From: CAZSRX01 sp964609675 [NCBI: uncultured Bacteroidota bacterium]
GTDB lineage: Bacteria > CLD3 > SB21
Direction: 5' to 3'
Length of the DNA stretch: 59,740 nt
Assembly: GCA_964609675.1 (NCBI GenBank)
Contig: CAZSRX010000027.1
Location: 1-59,740 of the forward strand
Made by a program: the position numbers and the translations under genes. The notes under the pieces were generated by a model that was not told the DNA's origin, made no database searches, and saw nothing but the letters and a program-made list of their open reading frames with translations. Positions 26,006-36,545 of the stretch are shown one piece after another (positions within the stretch are counted from its first letter, which is position 1; the number at the start of each line of letters is the position of its first letter).

Positions 26006-26450
26006 AATCGTTCTTTCTGTAAAAAAGTTTAAATTGAAACGGCCAGAATTTCCTAAACTGACGTCAATTAATCAATGATTTTTATCAGGTAATCAAAAAT
26101 AGGTATTCGTTATTGTTTTATTATAAAAGGCTGGCGTTTTGTATTAAGAATTTTAATAAGCTTTAAAAACCAATTTATCAACGCCAAAAATGACAACAAA
26201 AAATTAATATTTCGAGCCATTGTTTTTTTGGGAATGAAATTATTCTACAGTGGTTATAATAATGTACCAAAAGACACGATTGGGGTTTACTTGAAAAAAA
26301 TTTAAAAAAAGTTATCTTTATAGAAGCCATAAAACTTATAAACTGGATTATAAAAAATATAAAATAGTAAATACCTTTCCTCCTCCATAATGACAAACCG
26401 GACTTTAAACCCACAAAAGTCTGGTTTGTTTTTTAATCTTAACTTTTATT
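26006..26450. other. 445-bp AT-rich intergenic region
   Basis: Lies upstream of the large minus-strand flavoprotein gene and downstream of the nitrilase-family gene. No protein gene was recognised. It should hold the flavoprotein promoter, which I could not place. Its right part holds a possible small RNA with a plus-strand terminator (26291-26436). Confidence 0.5.
26291..26436 (+). ncRNA. Candidate small RNA with promoter and terminator
   Basis: On the plus strand, TTGAAA (26291-26296), 16 bp and TATCTT (26313-26318) could start a transcript near 26325. A strong hairpin at 26393-26429 (arms ACAAACCGGACTTT and AAAGTCTGGTTTGT, one G-U pair) is followed by six T and would end it near 26436. 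The roughly 110-base product carries an unpaired CCTCCTCC-like stretch just before the hairpin, able to pair with Shine-Dalgarno sequences. The neighbouring genes are both on the minus strand, so this terminator has no other obvious plus-strand user. Confidence 0.35.
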
Positions 26451-27251
26451 TTATTCAGATATTTTCTTATAACGAGCTGGCTTGCGGTCTTTGAATAGAT
26501 GATTCAATGATGTCATGCGCTTGTTTCTGGAAAGGGAAACATCAAGAGGCGCTATGAACAAATCGTTTTTTCCGGAAGGCGCCCGATTGATCAGAATGCC
26601 TTTTGGAGCGACTATTTGGCTTTTTCCGGTAAAACGTATTTCGCCTAAACGTCGGGAATCCGCCCCGTAACGGTTGCAGGTAATCGCATAAACGCTGTTT
26701 TCGAGACAGCGGGTTATCATAGCCTGCTGACAGTATCCCAGAACCAGATTGGACGGGTGACAGAGTAAATCGGCGCCCAGCAAAGCGAGCACGCGGCTGA
26801 CCTCAGGAAAAATCCAGTCGAAGCAAACCATCATACCAATACGGACACCCCGGACGTTTTGCACCGAAAGGGGTATATTGCCGGGATCAAACCATCGTTT
26901 CTCCAAGTTGAACAGGTGCAGTTTCCGATAGGTATGGAGAAGCCCTTTCGGACCGATCAGCAGGGCGCTGTTATAGCATTTATCCTTCGCTCTTTCTGCA
27001 AATCCGGTTACGATAAAAAAATTATTTTTCCTGCATAACGCGGTCAGTGCGTCCACAATCGGAGAATCTTTTGGATTTTCAGATAAACGCATGACCTCAT
27101 GCCGGTCTTTGAAATAATACCCTGTAAAAGGCAATTCCGGCAGTACAATCAAGTCGGCTTCAGCTTTGCAAAGCCCGGATAAGACCTGATTCAGGTTTTT
27201 TTCTTTTTCACCGAATTGAGGCTTAAACTGAAAATAGCCCGCGCGTATCAT
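26451..27251 (-). CDS. Nitrilase-superfamily carbon-nitrogen hydrolase
   Basis: A 266-residue amidase-type enzyme with the full catalytic triad of the superfamily: Glu39 (VLPELPFTGY), Lys110 (YRKLHLF) and Cys143 (VCFDWIFPE). It should hydrolyse a small amide; family relatives act on carbamoylated or omega-amide substrates, but the motifs do not settle which. GGGAG lies six bases before the ATG, and a good promoter lies at 27284-27312. It is divergent from lepA. Confidence 0.88.
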   Translation of the reverse strand: MIRAGYFQFKPQFGEKEKNLNQVLSGLCKAEADLIVLPELPFTGYYFKDRHEVMRLSENPKDSPIVDALTALCRKNNFFIVTGFAERAKDKCYNSALLIGPKGLLHTYRKLHLFNLEKRWFDPGNIPLSVQNVRGVRIGMMVCFDWIFPEVSRVLALLGADLLCHPSNLVLGYCQQAMITRCLENSVYAITCNRYGADSRRLGEIRFTGKSQIVAPKGILINRAPSGKNDLFIAPLDVSLSRNKRMTSLNHLFKDRKPARYKKISE

Positions 27252-27283
27252 ACTAGGCTCCCTTTAAAGAATTATTTTTAAAC

Positions 27284-27312
27284 AATATACAATGCCTGAG
27301 AATATTTATCAA
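27284..27312 (-). promoter_or_regulatory. Promoter of the nitrilase-family gene
   Basis: On the minus strand, TTGATA (27312-27307), 17 bp, TATATT (27289-27284), 32 bp before the ATG at 27251. It lies in the divergent gap facing the lepA promoter. Confidence 0.55.
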
Positions 27313-27359
27313 TATACGGAATTAACAGATATGCAACGATGCCTATCTTGAAATAAAAT

Positions 27360-27388
27360 TTGATTTTTCTGATCCTATTTGATATATT
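27360..27388 (+). promoter_or_regulatory. lepA promoter
   Basis: TTGATT (27360-27365), 17 bp, TATATT (27383-27388), giving a leader of roughly 30 bases before ATG 27424. It also argues against the in-frame ATG at 27379, which would lie inside the promoter. Confidence 0.6.
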
Positions 27389-27423
27389 GCCGCGCTGTCC
27401 GAAAAACAGCGGAAACAAGGAAT

Positions 27424-29223
27424 ATGAACATCGAACGAATTAGAAATTTTTGCATCATTGCGCATATCGACCACGGCAAGTCCACGCTGGCCGATCGCCT
27501 GCTCGAAGTTACGCACACCATCGCCAAGCGCGAGATGGCCGACCAGATTCTCGACAGCATGGATCTTGAACGGGAGCGCGGCATCACCATCAAGGCGCAC
27601 GCGATCCGTATGGAATATCACGCGCAGGATGGCAACGAATACATTCTGAACCTGATTGACACCCCCGGCCATGTAGATTTCACCTATGAAGTTTCGCGCA
27701 GCCTGGCTGCCTGCGAAGGCGCTCTCCTTGTGGTGGACGCGTCGCAGGGCGTGGAAGCGCAGACCATAAGCAACCTGTATTTGGCTATCGACGCCGGACT
27801 GCATATCATTCCGGTCGTGAATAAAATCGATTTGCCCAGCGCTCAGCCAGAAGAAGTATGCAAGGAAATCATCGATCTGATCGGCTGTACGCGCGAGGAA
27901 ATCGTTCTGGCCAGCGCTAAGGCCGGCCTGGGCATTGAGGAAATTCTGGAAGCCGTGGTAAAAAAAATACCGCCGCCAAACGGTGATCCGTCAAAGCCGC
28001 TGCAGGCGCTTATTTTCGATTCGGTATTTGATTCCTACCGCGGCGCTATCGCTTATGTGCGCGTGTTCCAGGGCGAACTCACGCAAAAATCAAAAATTCA
28101 GTTTTTCTCCAACGGCATGATTTATGAGGCCGATGAGGTGGGATATCTGCGGCTTGATAAAATTAAAACGGAAAAACTGAATATCGGCGAGGTCGGCTAC
28201 GTCATCGGCAACATCCGCGAAATCAGCCATGTACGGGTAGGCGATACCATCACCGCCGCTGACAATCCGGCGGCGGAGCCGCTCGCAGGCTATAAGGACA
28301 TCAAGCCAATGGTGTTTTCCGGCATCTACCCGACGGTCAGCGACGATTTTGAAGAACTGCGCTCATCGCTGGAAAAACTCAAACTGAACGACTCGTCGCT
28401 GATTTACGAACCCGAAACCTCCACCGCCCTGGGATTCGGCTTTCGCTGCGGCTTTCTGGGCTTGCTGCACATGGAAATCGTACAGGAACGGTTGGAACGG
28501 GAATTCAACATCAGCATGGTCACGACGGTGCCGAACGTGCGTTATCAGGTCTATAAAACCAATGGCGAAATGGTTGAGGTCAGTAATCCCACCTTCATGC
28601 CGCCCGCTGGAATCATCGATCACATTGAGGAACCCTATATAAAGGCGCAGATTATCACGCCGGCAGAATACATCGGCAACATCATGACGCTGGCCATGGA
28701 CCGCCGCGGTATCTACCACAACACCCATTACATCTCGCCGACCCGCGCCGACTTGCATTACGAGTTCCCGCTGTCGGAGATTATTTTCGATTTTTATGAC
28801 AAACTGAAATCCATCACGCGCGGGTACGCATCCTTCGACTATGAATACGCCGGTTTCAAGGAAGGCCATCTTGTCAAGCTGGATATTCTTCTCAACGGCG
28901 ATCCCGTGGACGCCTTCTCCTGCATCATCCACCGCGATAAGGCCTATGAATGGGGCCGTAAACTCTGCGCCAAACTGAAGGAACTGATACCGAAGCAGAT
29001 GTTTGAGGTGGTCATCCAGGCCGCCATTGGTTCCAAAGTCATCGCCCGCGACACGGTCAAGGCCATGCGCAAGGACGTAACCGCTAAATGTTACGGCGGC
29101 GACATTTCCCGCAAGCGCAAACTGCTTGAACGTCAGAAAGAGGGCAAAAAACGGATGAAACAGGTCGGCCGCGTGGAAATCCCGCAGGAAGCGTTTCTTG
29201 CGGTACTGAAATTAACGGATTAA
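27424..29223 (+). CDS. lepA: Translation elongation factor 4 (LepA)
   Basis: A ribosome-associated GTPase that acts on stalled or mispositioned ribosomes and in subunit maturation. The 599 residues are full length: G1 [10 protein letters not shown]3 DTPGHVDF, G4 NKIDLP, domains II and III, the LepA-specific C-terminal domain and the typical end [21 protein letters not shown] 27424 is chosen because the product then begins [14 protein letters not shown] like other LepA proteins. cutA follows after 4 bp. Confidence 0.97.
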   Translation: MNIERIRNFCIIAHIDHGKSTLADRLLEVTHTIAKREMADQILDSMDLERERGITIKAHAIRMEYHAQDGNEYILNLIDTPGHVDFTYEVSRSLAACEGALLVVDASQGVEAQTISNLYLAIDAGLHIIPVVNKIDLPSAQPEEVCKEIIDLIGCTREEIVLASAKAGLGIEEILEAVVKKIPPPNGDPSKPLQALIFDSVFDSYRGAIAYVRVFQGELTQKSKIQFFSNGMIYEADEVGYLRLDKIKTEKLNIGEVGYVIGNIREISHVRVGDTITAADNPAAEPLAGYKDIKPMVFSGIYPTVSDDFEELRSSLEKLKLNDSSLIYEPETSTALGFGFRCGFLGLLHMEIVQERLEREFNISMVTTVPNVRYQVYKTNGEMVEVSNPTFMPPAGIIDHIEEPYIKAQIITPAEYIGNIMTLAMDRRGIYHNTHYISPTRADLHYEFPLSEIIFDFYDKLKSITRGYASFDYEYAGFKEGHLVKLDILLNGDPVDAFSCIIHRDKAYEWGRKLCAKLKELIPKQMFEVVIQAAIGSKVIARDTVKAMRKDVTAKCYGGDISRKRKLLERQKEGKKRMKQVGRVEIPQEAFLAVLKLTD

Positions 29224-29227
29224 TCCT

Positions 29228-29563
29228 ATGCCGGAAGCCCACAACGCCATTATCGTGTTAGTCACAGCCGCAAACGAAGACGAAGCGCGGAAGATCGCCG
29301 GAATTGTGGTCGAAGAACAACTCGCCGCTTGCTGTAATCTGATTGAACCCGTACGATCCGTCTATACCTGGGAAAATAAAATTCACGATAACCGGGAATG
29401 TATGATGGTAATCAAATCCACCCAAGCAACTTTTCCCGCGCTGGAAAAACGCATCCGGGAAATCCATAGCTATCAGGTTCCGGAAATTATTGCTGTTCCC
29501 ATCATAACCGGTTTACCGGCCTATTTGGATTGGCTGAATCAGAATGTCAAAAAAACGGACTGA
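29228..29563 (+). CDS. cutA: Divalent cation tolerance protein CutA
   Basis: A 111-residue small trimeric cytoplasmic protein linked to copper and divalent-cation tolerance. Family hallmarks are IVLVTAANEDEARKIA, EEQLAACCNLIEPVRSVYTWE and HSYQVPEIIAVPI. It follows lepA by 4 bp and is probably cotranscribed. The molecular role of the family remains unclear. Confidence 0.95.
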   Translation: MPEAHNAIIVLVTAANEDEARKIAGIVVEEQLAACCNLIEPVRSVYTWENKIHDNRECMMVIKSTQATFPALEKRIREIHSYQVPEIIAVPIITGLPAYLDWLNQNVKKTD

Positions 29564-29638
29564 ATCCGTTTCCTCCGGCCGTCATTTTCAACGCCGTTAC
29601 TATGGCCAACTTACGGCCGATAATTCAAAACATACCCG

Positions 29639-32386
29639 ATGGATGATTACATAGAAATAAAAGGGGCGCGCGTCCACAACCTGAAAAATATCAGTCTGAA
29701 CATCCCGCGCAACCGGCTGGTGGTGATTACAGGTGTGAGCGGTTCAGGTAAGTCGTCGCTTGCGTTCGATACGCTGTATGCCGAAGGTCAGCGGCGTTAT
29801 GTGGAATCGCTCTCCGCCTACGCACGCCAGTTTCTGGAGCGCATGGATAAACCGGACGTCGATGTAATCCGCGGCATCAGTCCCGCGGTGGCCATACAAC
29901 AGCGCACACTCGCGAAAAATCCGCGTTCAACTGTAGCTACGGTTACGGAACTGTACGATTTTTACCGTCTTTTATTCGCGCGGGTAGGAAAAACGATTTG
30001 CCTGCAGTGCGGCGAACCGGTACAGAAAGATACCGTTACCGGAATTGTCCAGCGAATTATGGATATGCCGGAAGGCACCAGAATTTACATTTTATTTCAT
30101 GCGGAGGTCAGCGAGCAAAATCTCCTGCTGTTGAATGAACGCGGATTCAATCGAATTATTTTAAAAGATGAGATTATCGAATTCAACGAATCGGTAATGA
30201 AGAAAGTGTTTAAATTGAAAACGGTGGAAGTGCTTGTCGATCGCCTTGTGGTCAGCGCCGATAACCGGACACGCTTAGCCGATTCGGTAGATTCCGCCTT
30301 TTTTAACGGCAACGGTCGGATGACGGTGCGGATTCTTGGCGGCGATGATCTGTTTTTTTCCAACCGGCTCGAATGCAACCGCTGTCACGCGCTGTACCCC
30401 GAACCGGAGCCAAAACTGTTTTCCTTCAACAACCCGTACGGCGCTTGTCCGGAGTGCCAGGGTTTCGGCAACAAAATTGAAATTGATATGGATCTGGTGA
30501 TTCCGGATAAATCTAAGACGCTCCGCGAAGGCGCTATAAAGCCTTGGACGACGGATGGATACGCCGATTTTCAATACCGCCTTGAGAAATACGGACCCGC
30601 ATCAGGCATTCCGCTCGACGTGCCGGTCGCTGAGATGAGCCGGGAGGCCTATCAGAAATTGCTCGAAGGCGGCCCGAATTTTGACGGCATCAACGATTAT
30701 TTCCGATGGCTGGAATCCAAGACTTATAAAATGCACATCCGGATTTTACTCAGTAAATACCGCGGTTACGTAACCTGCTCAGCCTGCGGCGGATCGCGGC
30801 TTCGTACGGAAGCAATGGCGGTAAAACTCGGCGGCAAAACCATTGCGGACGTCCATGCGATGACCGTCGCGGAAGCACAAAAGTTTTTTGACCGTCTCGA
30901 ACTGTCGACGATGGATCAAATCATTGCCCGCCGTGTACTGGACGAAATCCGCAAACGGCTTACCTATCTGAACAATGTCGGACTGGATTATCTTACCGGC
31001 GACCGCATCGCGGGAACGCTTTCCGGCGGTGAAGCCCAGCGGATCAGTCTGGCCACGGCACTCGGATCGTCGCTGGTCGGATCGCTTTATATCCTTGACG
31101 AACCCAGCATCGGCCTGCATCCCCGTGATAACGAAAAACTGATCCGTATTCTCAAGAATCTCCGCAACATCGGCAATACCGTGGTGGTGGTGGAACATGA
31201 TCGCGATATGATGGCCCACAGCGACGCGATTATTGATATGGGCCCGCAGGCCGGCATCCACGGAGGCCAAATTGTATTTCAGGGTTCTTTCAGCGATATC
31301 CTGAAGCAGGATAAAAGCCTCACCGGTAATTATCTTTCCGGCCAAAAAAAAATCGCTGTACCGGCCTCGCGCCGGAAAGCCGCAACCTTCCTGGAAATTA
31401 TAAAAGCGGCGGAGCATAACTTAAAGAAAATTGATGTCTGTATTCCGCTGGGAATTTTTGTCTGCATCACCGGCGTGAGCGGATCAGGCAAAAGCACGCT
31501 GGTTCATGACGTATTATACGCCGGTTGTATGAGCAAACTGGGCCAGTGGCCGGCTAAGGTCGGCGCTCATCAGGATATCAAAGGCATCCGGAATATCGGC
31601 GCGCTGGAAATGGTGGATCAGCAACCTATCGGCCGGACATCGCGAAGTAATCCCGTATCATACATTAAGGCATACGATCTTATACGCGAATTATATGCCG
31701 AACTGCCGATGTCGAAAGTGCGGGGATATAAGCCCGGCACGTTCTCGTTTAACGTCCCGGGTGGGCGCTGTGAGACTTGCGAGGGTACCGGCGAAATTCT
31801 TGTCGAGATGCAGTTCCTGGCTGACGTGACCCTGACCTGTGAAGAATGCAAAGGCAAACGCTTTAAAAAAGAGGTTCTCGAAGTGCATTATCACGGTAAA
31901 AGCATTCACGATATTTTGAACATGACCATTTCAGAAGGGCTGCAGTTTTTTGCCGCTCATCCGCGGATCGTCAGGAAACTCCGTGTATTGGAAACCGTCG
32001 GTCTCGGATATCTGCACATGGGACAGTCGGCCACAACGCTTTCCGGCGGTGAAGCCCAACGGGTCAAGCTGGCGGCGCATCTTGCGGAACCCCCCGCCAC
32101 CAATACGCTGTATATCCTCGATGAACCCACCACCGGCCTGCACTTCGATGATATCGCCAAACTCATTGCAGTTTTCGACGAGTTGATTAACGCCGGTCAT
32201 TCGGTCGTGGTTATCGAACATAACCTCGACGTTATTAAATGCGCCGACTGGATCATTGACCTCGGCCCCGAAGGCGGCGATCAGGGCGGTCAGATCGTGG
32301 CGGAAGGCACGCCGGAAGAGGTTATGAAAAACGAAAAATCCTACACAGGAAGGTTTTTAAAAAGACATATCTCAAATGCATCATAA
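29639..32386 (+). CDS. uvrA: Excinuclease ABC subunit A
   Basis: The damage-recognition ATPase of nucleotide excision repair. The 915 residues contain two ABC modules: Walker [10 protein letters not shown] near 32-40 and GVSGSGKST near 612-620, and two LSGGEAQR signatures. Zinc-finger cysteines are visible at CNRC...CPEC and CETC...CEEC. The length is slightly below the usual 930-950. There is no obvious ribosome binding site before ATG 29639, but the product starts [17 protein letters not shown], as in the family. uvrB is not in the window. Confidence 0.97.
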   Translation: MDDYIEIKGARVHNLKNISLNIPRNRLVVITGVSGSGKSSLAFDTLYAEGQRRYVESLSAYARQFLERMDKPDVDVIRGISPAVAIQQRTLAKNPRSTVATVTELYDFYRLLFARVGKTICLQCGEPVQKDTVTGIVQRIMDMPEGTRIYILFHAEVSEQNLLLLNERGFNRIILKDEIIEFNESVMKKVFKLKTVEVLVDRLVVSADNRTRLADSVDSAFFNGNGRMTVRILGGDDLFFSNRLECNRCHALYPEPEPKLFSFNNPYGACPECQGFGNKIEIDMDLVIPDKSKTLREGAIKPWTTDGYADFQYRLEKYGPASGIPLDVPVAEMSREAYQKLLEGGPNFDGINDYFRWLESKTYKMHIRILLSKYRGYVTCSACGGSRLRTEAMAVKLGGKTIADVHAMTVAEAQKFFDRLELSTMDQIIARRVLDEIRKRLTYLNNVGLDYLTGDRIAGTLSGGEAQRISLATALGSSLVGSLYILDEPSIGLHPRDNEKLIRILKNLRNIGNTVVVVEHDRDMMAHSDAIIDMGPQAGIHGGQIVFQGSFSDILKQDKSLTGNYLSGQKKIAVPASRRKAATFLEIIKAAEHNLKKIDVCIPLGIFVCITGVSGSGKSTLVHDVLYAGCMSKLGQWPAKVGAHQDIKGIRNIGALEMVDQQPIGRTSRSNPVSYIKAYDLIRELYAELPMSKVRGYKPGTFSFNVPGGRCETCEGTGEILVEMQFLADVTLTCEECKGKRFKKEVLEVHYHGKSIHDILNMTISEGLQFFAAHPRIVRKLRVLETVGLGYLHMGQSATTLSGGEAQRVKLAAHLAEPPATNTLYILDEPTTGLHFDDIAKLIAVFDELINAGHSVVVIEHNLDVIKCADWIIDLGPEGGDQGGQIVAEGTPEEVMKNEKSYTGRFLKRHISNAS

Positions 32387-32466
32387 TTTATATTTGATTT
32401 TTAGGCTTTAAATATATCTTAAGAGAGAACATTATTATTAATGATTAAATTATTAAGGAGAGAATC

Positions 32467-34581
32467 ATGAAAAAAACATTTGTATTTTTCGTTTTAACGG
32501 TATTTTTGAACTGTTACCATGCAAAGGCCCAGGATATGCTCAAATACCCCGTCACTAAAAAAACGGATGTGGTCGATGAATACTTCGGCGTAAAAGTCGC
32601 CGATCCCTACCGTTGGCTGGAAAACGATACCGCCGCAGATGTTAAAGCCTGGGTGGAGGAACAGAATAAAATAACCTTTGATTATTTATCCAAAATACCG
32701 TTCCGTGAAAAGATTAAAAGCCGCCTTGAGGAAATCTGGAATTATCCCAAGTACGGTTCCCCCTTTAAAAAAGGCGATTATTACTTTTACTATAAAAACA
32801 ATGGTCTGCAAAACCAGTATGTGCTGTATTACCAGAAAAGCCTGAAAGATGAAGCGGAAGTGTTTATTGATCCGAATAGATTTTCTGAAGATGGCACGGT
32901 ATCGCTGGCTGGCATTTCGTTTTCCAAGGATAACCGGTATGTGTCCTATTCCATTTCGGAATCCGGCTCCGACTGGAAAAAGATAAAAGTTATGGAAGTG
33001 GCCACAAAAAAAATATTAGAAGATGAAATATTATGGACTAAGTTCGGCTCGCCTTCCTGGCTGGGCGATGGTTTTTATTACAGCCGTTATGACGAACCAG
33101 CGAAAGGCAAGGAACTGAGCTCCAAAAACGAATTTCAGAAAGTATTTTACCATAAGCTCGGAACGCCCCAGTCTGCGGACAGTCTGGTTTATGAAGACCC
33201 CGCCCATCCGCTGCGTTATTTTTCAGTCTGGGTTAGCAAGGATCAGCGTTTCCTGTTTTTAAACATTTCCGAGGGCACGCACGGTTCGGAAATATATTTC
33301 AGGGATTTGAAAAAAGGTGACAGCGAATTCAAATTGCTGTTCCGGGGTTTTGAACATAATTACAGCATCATCGATAATGTTGACGATCAACTTTATGTGT
33401 TAACCGACCATGGGGCTTCCAATTATCATCTGATTGCTGTAACGCCGGAGCGGCCGGATACCGCCAACTGGAAGATTATCATTCCTGAACGAAAGGAATT
33501 GCTGGAAGGGGTGAGCTTGACCGGTAACAAACTGTTTGCTAGTTACCTCAAAGATGCCAATACCCGATTCTATCGTTATGATTTAAACGGAAAACCGCTT
33601 GGTGAAATAAAACTCCCCGGCATCGGCACGGCATGGGGTTTCGGAGGAAACCGCGAGGATACGGAAACCTTTTATGTCTTCACGTCCTACACCTGTCCTC
33701 CGGTAATCTATCATTACGATACGGATAAAAATGTATCCAGACTTTTTCGTAAAACGGAAGTTAAGATTAATGTGGACGCATATGAAACCAATCAGGTATT
33801 TTACACCAGCAAAGACGGCACGCGGATTCCGATGTTCCTGGTTCATAAAAAAGGAATTACGAAAAACGGAAAAAATCCGGTGCTGCTTTACGGTTACGGA
33901 GGTTTCAATAACAGTGAGACACCGTATTTTTCCATCGGCAACATGGTGTTCCTGGAAAACGGCGGTATTTATGCGGCGCCTAATATTCGTGGCGGCGGCG
34001 AATATGGCGAAGAATGGCACAAAGCCGGTATGCTGGACAAAAAACAAAATGTTTTTGATGATTTCATAGCCGCAGCCGAGTATCTGATAAAAGAAAAATA
34101 TACCTCAATTGACAAACTGGCAATTGAAGGCGGATCCAACGGCGGTTTGCTGGTCGGCGCCTGCATGACCCAACGACCCGATCTTTTTAAGGTGGCGCTT
34201 CCCGCCGTCGGCGTGATGGACATGCTTCGCTTTCATAAATTCACCATCGGCTGGGGCTGGGTTGTTGAATACGGCAGCAGCGATAAGGAAGATCAGTTTA
34301 AATATCTCATCAAATATTCGCCCCTGCATAACCTGAAACCGGGAGTTAATTACCCGGCCACTCTGATTACTACGGCCGATCACGACGACCGCGTAGTGCC
34401 GGCTCATTCATTCAAATTTGCCGCAACATTACAGGAAATGCATAAGGGTATGAATCCGGTTCTGATCCGCATCGAAAAGAAAGCCGGCCATGGAGGCGGC
34501 ACGCCGACATCTAAATATATTGAGCGTTTAACAGATATGTGGGCGTTTGTTTTCCAGAACCTTGGAATGGCCATAAAATAA
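32467..34581 (+). CDS. Secreted prolyl oligopeptidase (S9A)
   Basis: A serine peptidase that cuts short peptides after proline. The 704-residue protein has a signal peptide of about 22 residues, an N-terminal beta-propeller, and an alpha/beta hydrolase domain with catalytic Ser557 (GGSNGG), Asp640 (ADHDDRVVP) and His675 (AGHGGG). The conserved propeller entry YRWLEND and the GYGGF oxyanion segment are present. AAGGAGAG precedes the ATG. The signal peptide places it in the periplasm, in line with peptide use as a nutrient. Confidence 0.95.
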   Translation: MKKTFVFFVLTVFLNCYHAKAQDMLKYPVTKKTDVVDEYFGVKVADPYRWLENDTAADVKAWVEEQNKITFDYLSKIPFREKIKSRLEEIWNYPKYGSPFKKGDYYFYYKNNGLQNQYVLYYQKSLKDEAEVFIDPNRFSEDGTVSLAGISFSKDNRYVSYSISESGSDWKKIKVMEVATKKILEDEILWTKFGSPSWLGDGFYYSRYDEPAKGKELSSKNEFQKVFYHKLGTPQSADSLVYEDPAHPLRYFSVWVSKDQRFLFLNISEGTHGSEIYFRDLKKGDSEFKLLFRGFEHNYSIIDNVDDQLYVLTDHGASNYHLIAVTPERPDTANWKIIIPERKELLEGVSLTGNKLFASYLKDANTRFYRYDLNGKPLGEIKLPGIGTAWGFGGNREDTETFYVFTSYTCPPVIYHYDTDKNVSRLFRKTEVKINVDAYETNQVFYTSKDGTRIPMFLVHKKGITKNGKNPVLLYGYGGFNNSETPYFSIGNMVFLENGGIYAAPNIRGGGEYGEEWHKAGMLDKKQNVFDDFIAAAEYLIKEKYTSIDKLAIEGGSNGGLLVGACMTQRPDLFKVALPAVGVMDMLRFHKFTIGWGWVVEYGSSDKEDQFKYLIKYSPLHNLKPGVNYPATLITTADHDDRVVPAHSFKFAATLQEMHKGMNPVLIRIEKKAGHGGGTPTSKYIERLTDMWAFVFQNLGMAIK

Positions 34582-34595
34582 ACAGGTTTTTTATT

Positions 34596-35219
34596 ATGAA
34601 TAATCTGGATCTGCTCATTGCCACGAATAACGCGCATAAACTCAGGGAAATACGTGAAATACTTTCCGGACTAACGGTTACGCTGCGAACAGTATCCGAG
34701 TTTCCTTTACTTCCTGAGGTCATCGAGGACGGCGATACGTTTTCAGAAAACGCCCTGAAAAAATCGCGCGCCTGTTTTCAATTTACCGGCCTTCTTTCGC
34801 TGGCGGATGATTCCGGCTTGGAGGTGGACGCGCTGAACGGAAGACCCGGCGTGTATTCGGCCCGCTATTCAGGCCGGACGCATGATTACCCGGCTAATAA
34901 CCGGAAATTGCTGGAAGAACTGCGAAACGTTCCGCCCGATAAGCGTACTGCGCGGTTTCACTGCGTAATCGCATTGACCGGACTTAACCGGGCTAAACAA
35001 CCTGTCGAACGTTTATTTCATGGAACCTGCGAAGGGATTATTCTCAGCGAAGAACGCGGCGCTAACGGTTTCGGTTACGATCCCTTGTTTTTTCTGCCGG
35101 AATACGGTAAAACCATGGCAGAAATCGAGCCGGAACAGAAAAACCGGATTAGCCACCGCGCGAACGCCCTTAGTAAATTACGCTGTTTTTTGAATGAACA
35201 TATCCCTGAGTTAGTTTAA
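34596..35219 (+). CDS. rdgB: RdgB/HAM1-type dITP/XTP pyrophosphatase
   Basis: Removes non-canonical purine nucleoside triphosphates from the nucleotide pool. The 207-residue protein has the N-terminal ATNNAHKLREIREIL, the DDSGLEVDALNGRPGVYSAR signature and the C-terminal GYDPLFF and SHRANAL. Start ATG 34596 is chosen because upstream in-frame codons overlap the peptidase gene. It lies 14 bp after that gene and 23 bp before larC. Confidence 0.95.
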   Translation: MNNLDLLIATNNAHKLREIREILSGLTVTLRTVSEFPLLPEVIEDGDTFSENALKKSRACFQFTGLLSLADDSGLEVDALNGRPGVYSARYSGRTHDYPANNRKLLEELRNVPPDKRTARFHCVIALTGLNRAKQPVERLFHGTCEGIILSEERGANGFGYDPLFFLPEYGKTMAEIEPEQKNRISHRANALSKLRCFLNEHIPELV

Positions 35220-35242
35220 CGCACAAATCCAAGGATTTTTTT

Positions 35243-36424
35243 ATGCGCATCGCTTACATTGATTGTTTCTCAGGTATTAGCGGCGATATGATTATCGGCG
35301 CGCTGATTGACGCCGGATTGCCGTTTGATGCTATACAAACTGAACTGAATAAACTTTCCATTCATGAAGAATTTAGCCTGTCTGCAAGCCGGGTACAGAA
35401 ACATTCGTTAAGCGCGATCAAATTTGATGTCAACATTAACCGCTCTCACCCACACGGGCACAGCAGCCATCATCACCGGCACCTTAGCGACATTGAAAAA
35501 ATTATTTCCGAAAGTCCTATAATCAGGGAATGCAAACCGGTTATCATGAATATATTTCGTCGGCTGGCCCAAGCTGAAGCGAAGATACACGACACCACGA
35601 TTGATAACGTCCACCTTCACGAAGTAGGCGCAATAGATTCGATAGTCGACATCAGCGGAGCGGTTATCGGTTTTCACCTTCTAGGTGTCGAGCGGATATA
35701 TTCTTCGCTGGTACCCCTGGGTCGGGGAATCGTCCATTGCGACCACGGCGTGATTCCGGTGCCTGGCCCGGCCGTCGTGGAACTGCTCAAAAATTATCCG
35801 GTCGAATACAACGACATCCATAGCGAGATTTGTACACCAACAGGAGCGGCCGTATTATCCACTCTTTCTTCGGGCGTTAAACCGCACCTGAAAATGAAAA
35901 CCCACTCCGTAGGATACGGCGCCGGAACCAAGGAATTTAAACAACTGCCCAATCTGCTCCGCATCAGCATCGGCGATGAACTTTCGGAATGGCATCAGGA
36001 TGAATTGTGGATTCTCGAAACCAACATCGACGATATGAACCCGGAAATCTATCCCTTCCTGCTGGAACAACTGGAACAGGCCGGCGCAGTTGATTCTTAC
36101 CTGACGCCGGTGATTATGATAAAAGGACGGCCGGGCATTCTTCTCACCGTAATGGCCCTCGAAGAGCGTATCGATAACCTCTTGTCTGTGATTTACCGCC
36201 AAACCACGACCATCGGCGTACGCACCCACTCCATTCGCCGAAAAAAACTGCCCCGAACCATCGTGGAAATCGATACGCCATTTGGAAAAATGAAGGCCAA
36301 ACAGGTGGAAATCGGCGGCACTATTAAAATCAATCCGGAATTTGAAGAGTGCAAACGGATTGCAACGGAAAAAAATATTCCCCTTCAGGATGTGTATGAA
36401 ATGGTTTTACGGTTGAATACCTGA
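35243..36424 (+). CDS. larC: Nickel-pincer cofactor nickel insertase LarC
   Basis: Inserts nickel into the pyridinium dithiocarboxylate mononucleotide to make the nickel-pincer cofactor of lactate racemase-type enzymes. The 393-residue single frame covers both halves (LarC1 and LarC2), which in some lactobacilli are joined only by frameshifting. The N-terminus has IDCFSGISGDMIIGALID, and a histidine-rich run (HPHGHSSHHHRH) near residues 70-81 probably binds nickel. LarB, LarE and LarA are not in the window. AAGGA lies seven bases before the ATG. Confidence 0.92.
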   Translation: MRIAYIDCFSGISGDMIIGALIDAGLPFDAIQTELNKLSIHEEFSLSASRVQKHSLSAIKFDVNINRSHPHGHSSHHHRHLSDIEKIISESPIIRECKPVIMNIFRRLAQAEAKIHDTTIDNVHLHEVGAIDSIVDISGAVIGFHLLGVERIYSSLVPLGRGIVHCDHGVIPVPGPAVVELLKNYPVEYNDIHSEICTPTGAAVLSTLSSGVKPHLKMKTHSVGYGAGTKEFKQLPNLLRISIGDELSEWHQDELWILETNIDDMNPEIYPFLLEQLEQAGAVDSYLTPVIMIKGRPGILLTVMALEERIDNLLSVIYRQTTTIGVRTHSIRRKKLPRTIVEIDTPFGKMKAKQVEIGGTIKINPEFEECKRIATEKNIPLQDVYEMVLRLNT

Positions 36425-36545
36425 ACAGTCAATCGGTCATTTATCGGATAATCTGTTATACCGTCGCTATATCATCTCCTAATTGTAATGCGCTTCCTAT
36501 CGTATCACAATAAATTCATTATATAGGGTCTTCACAACGGCATTA

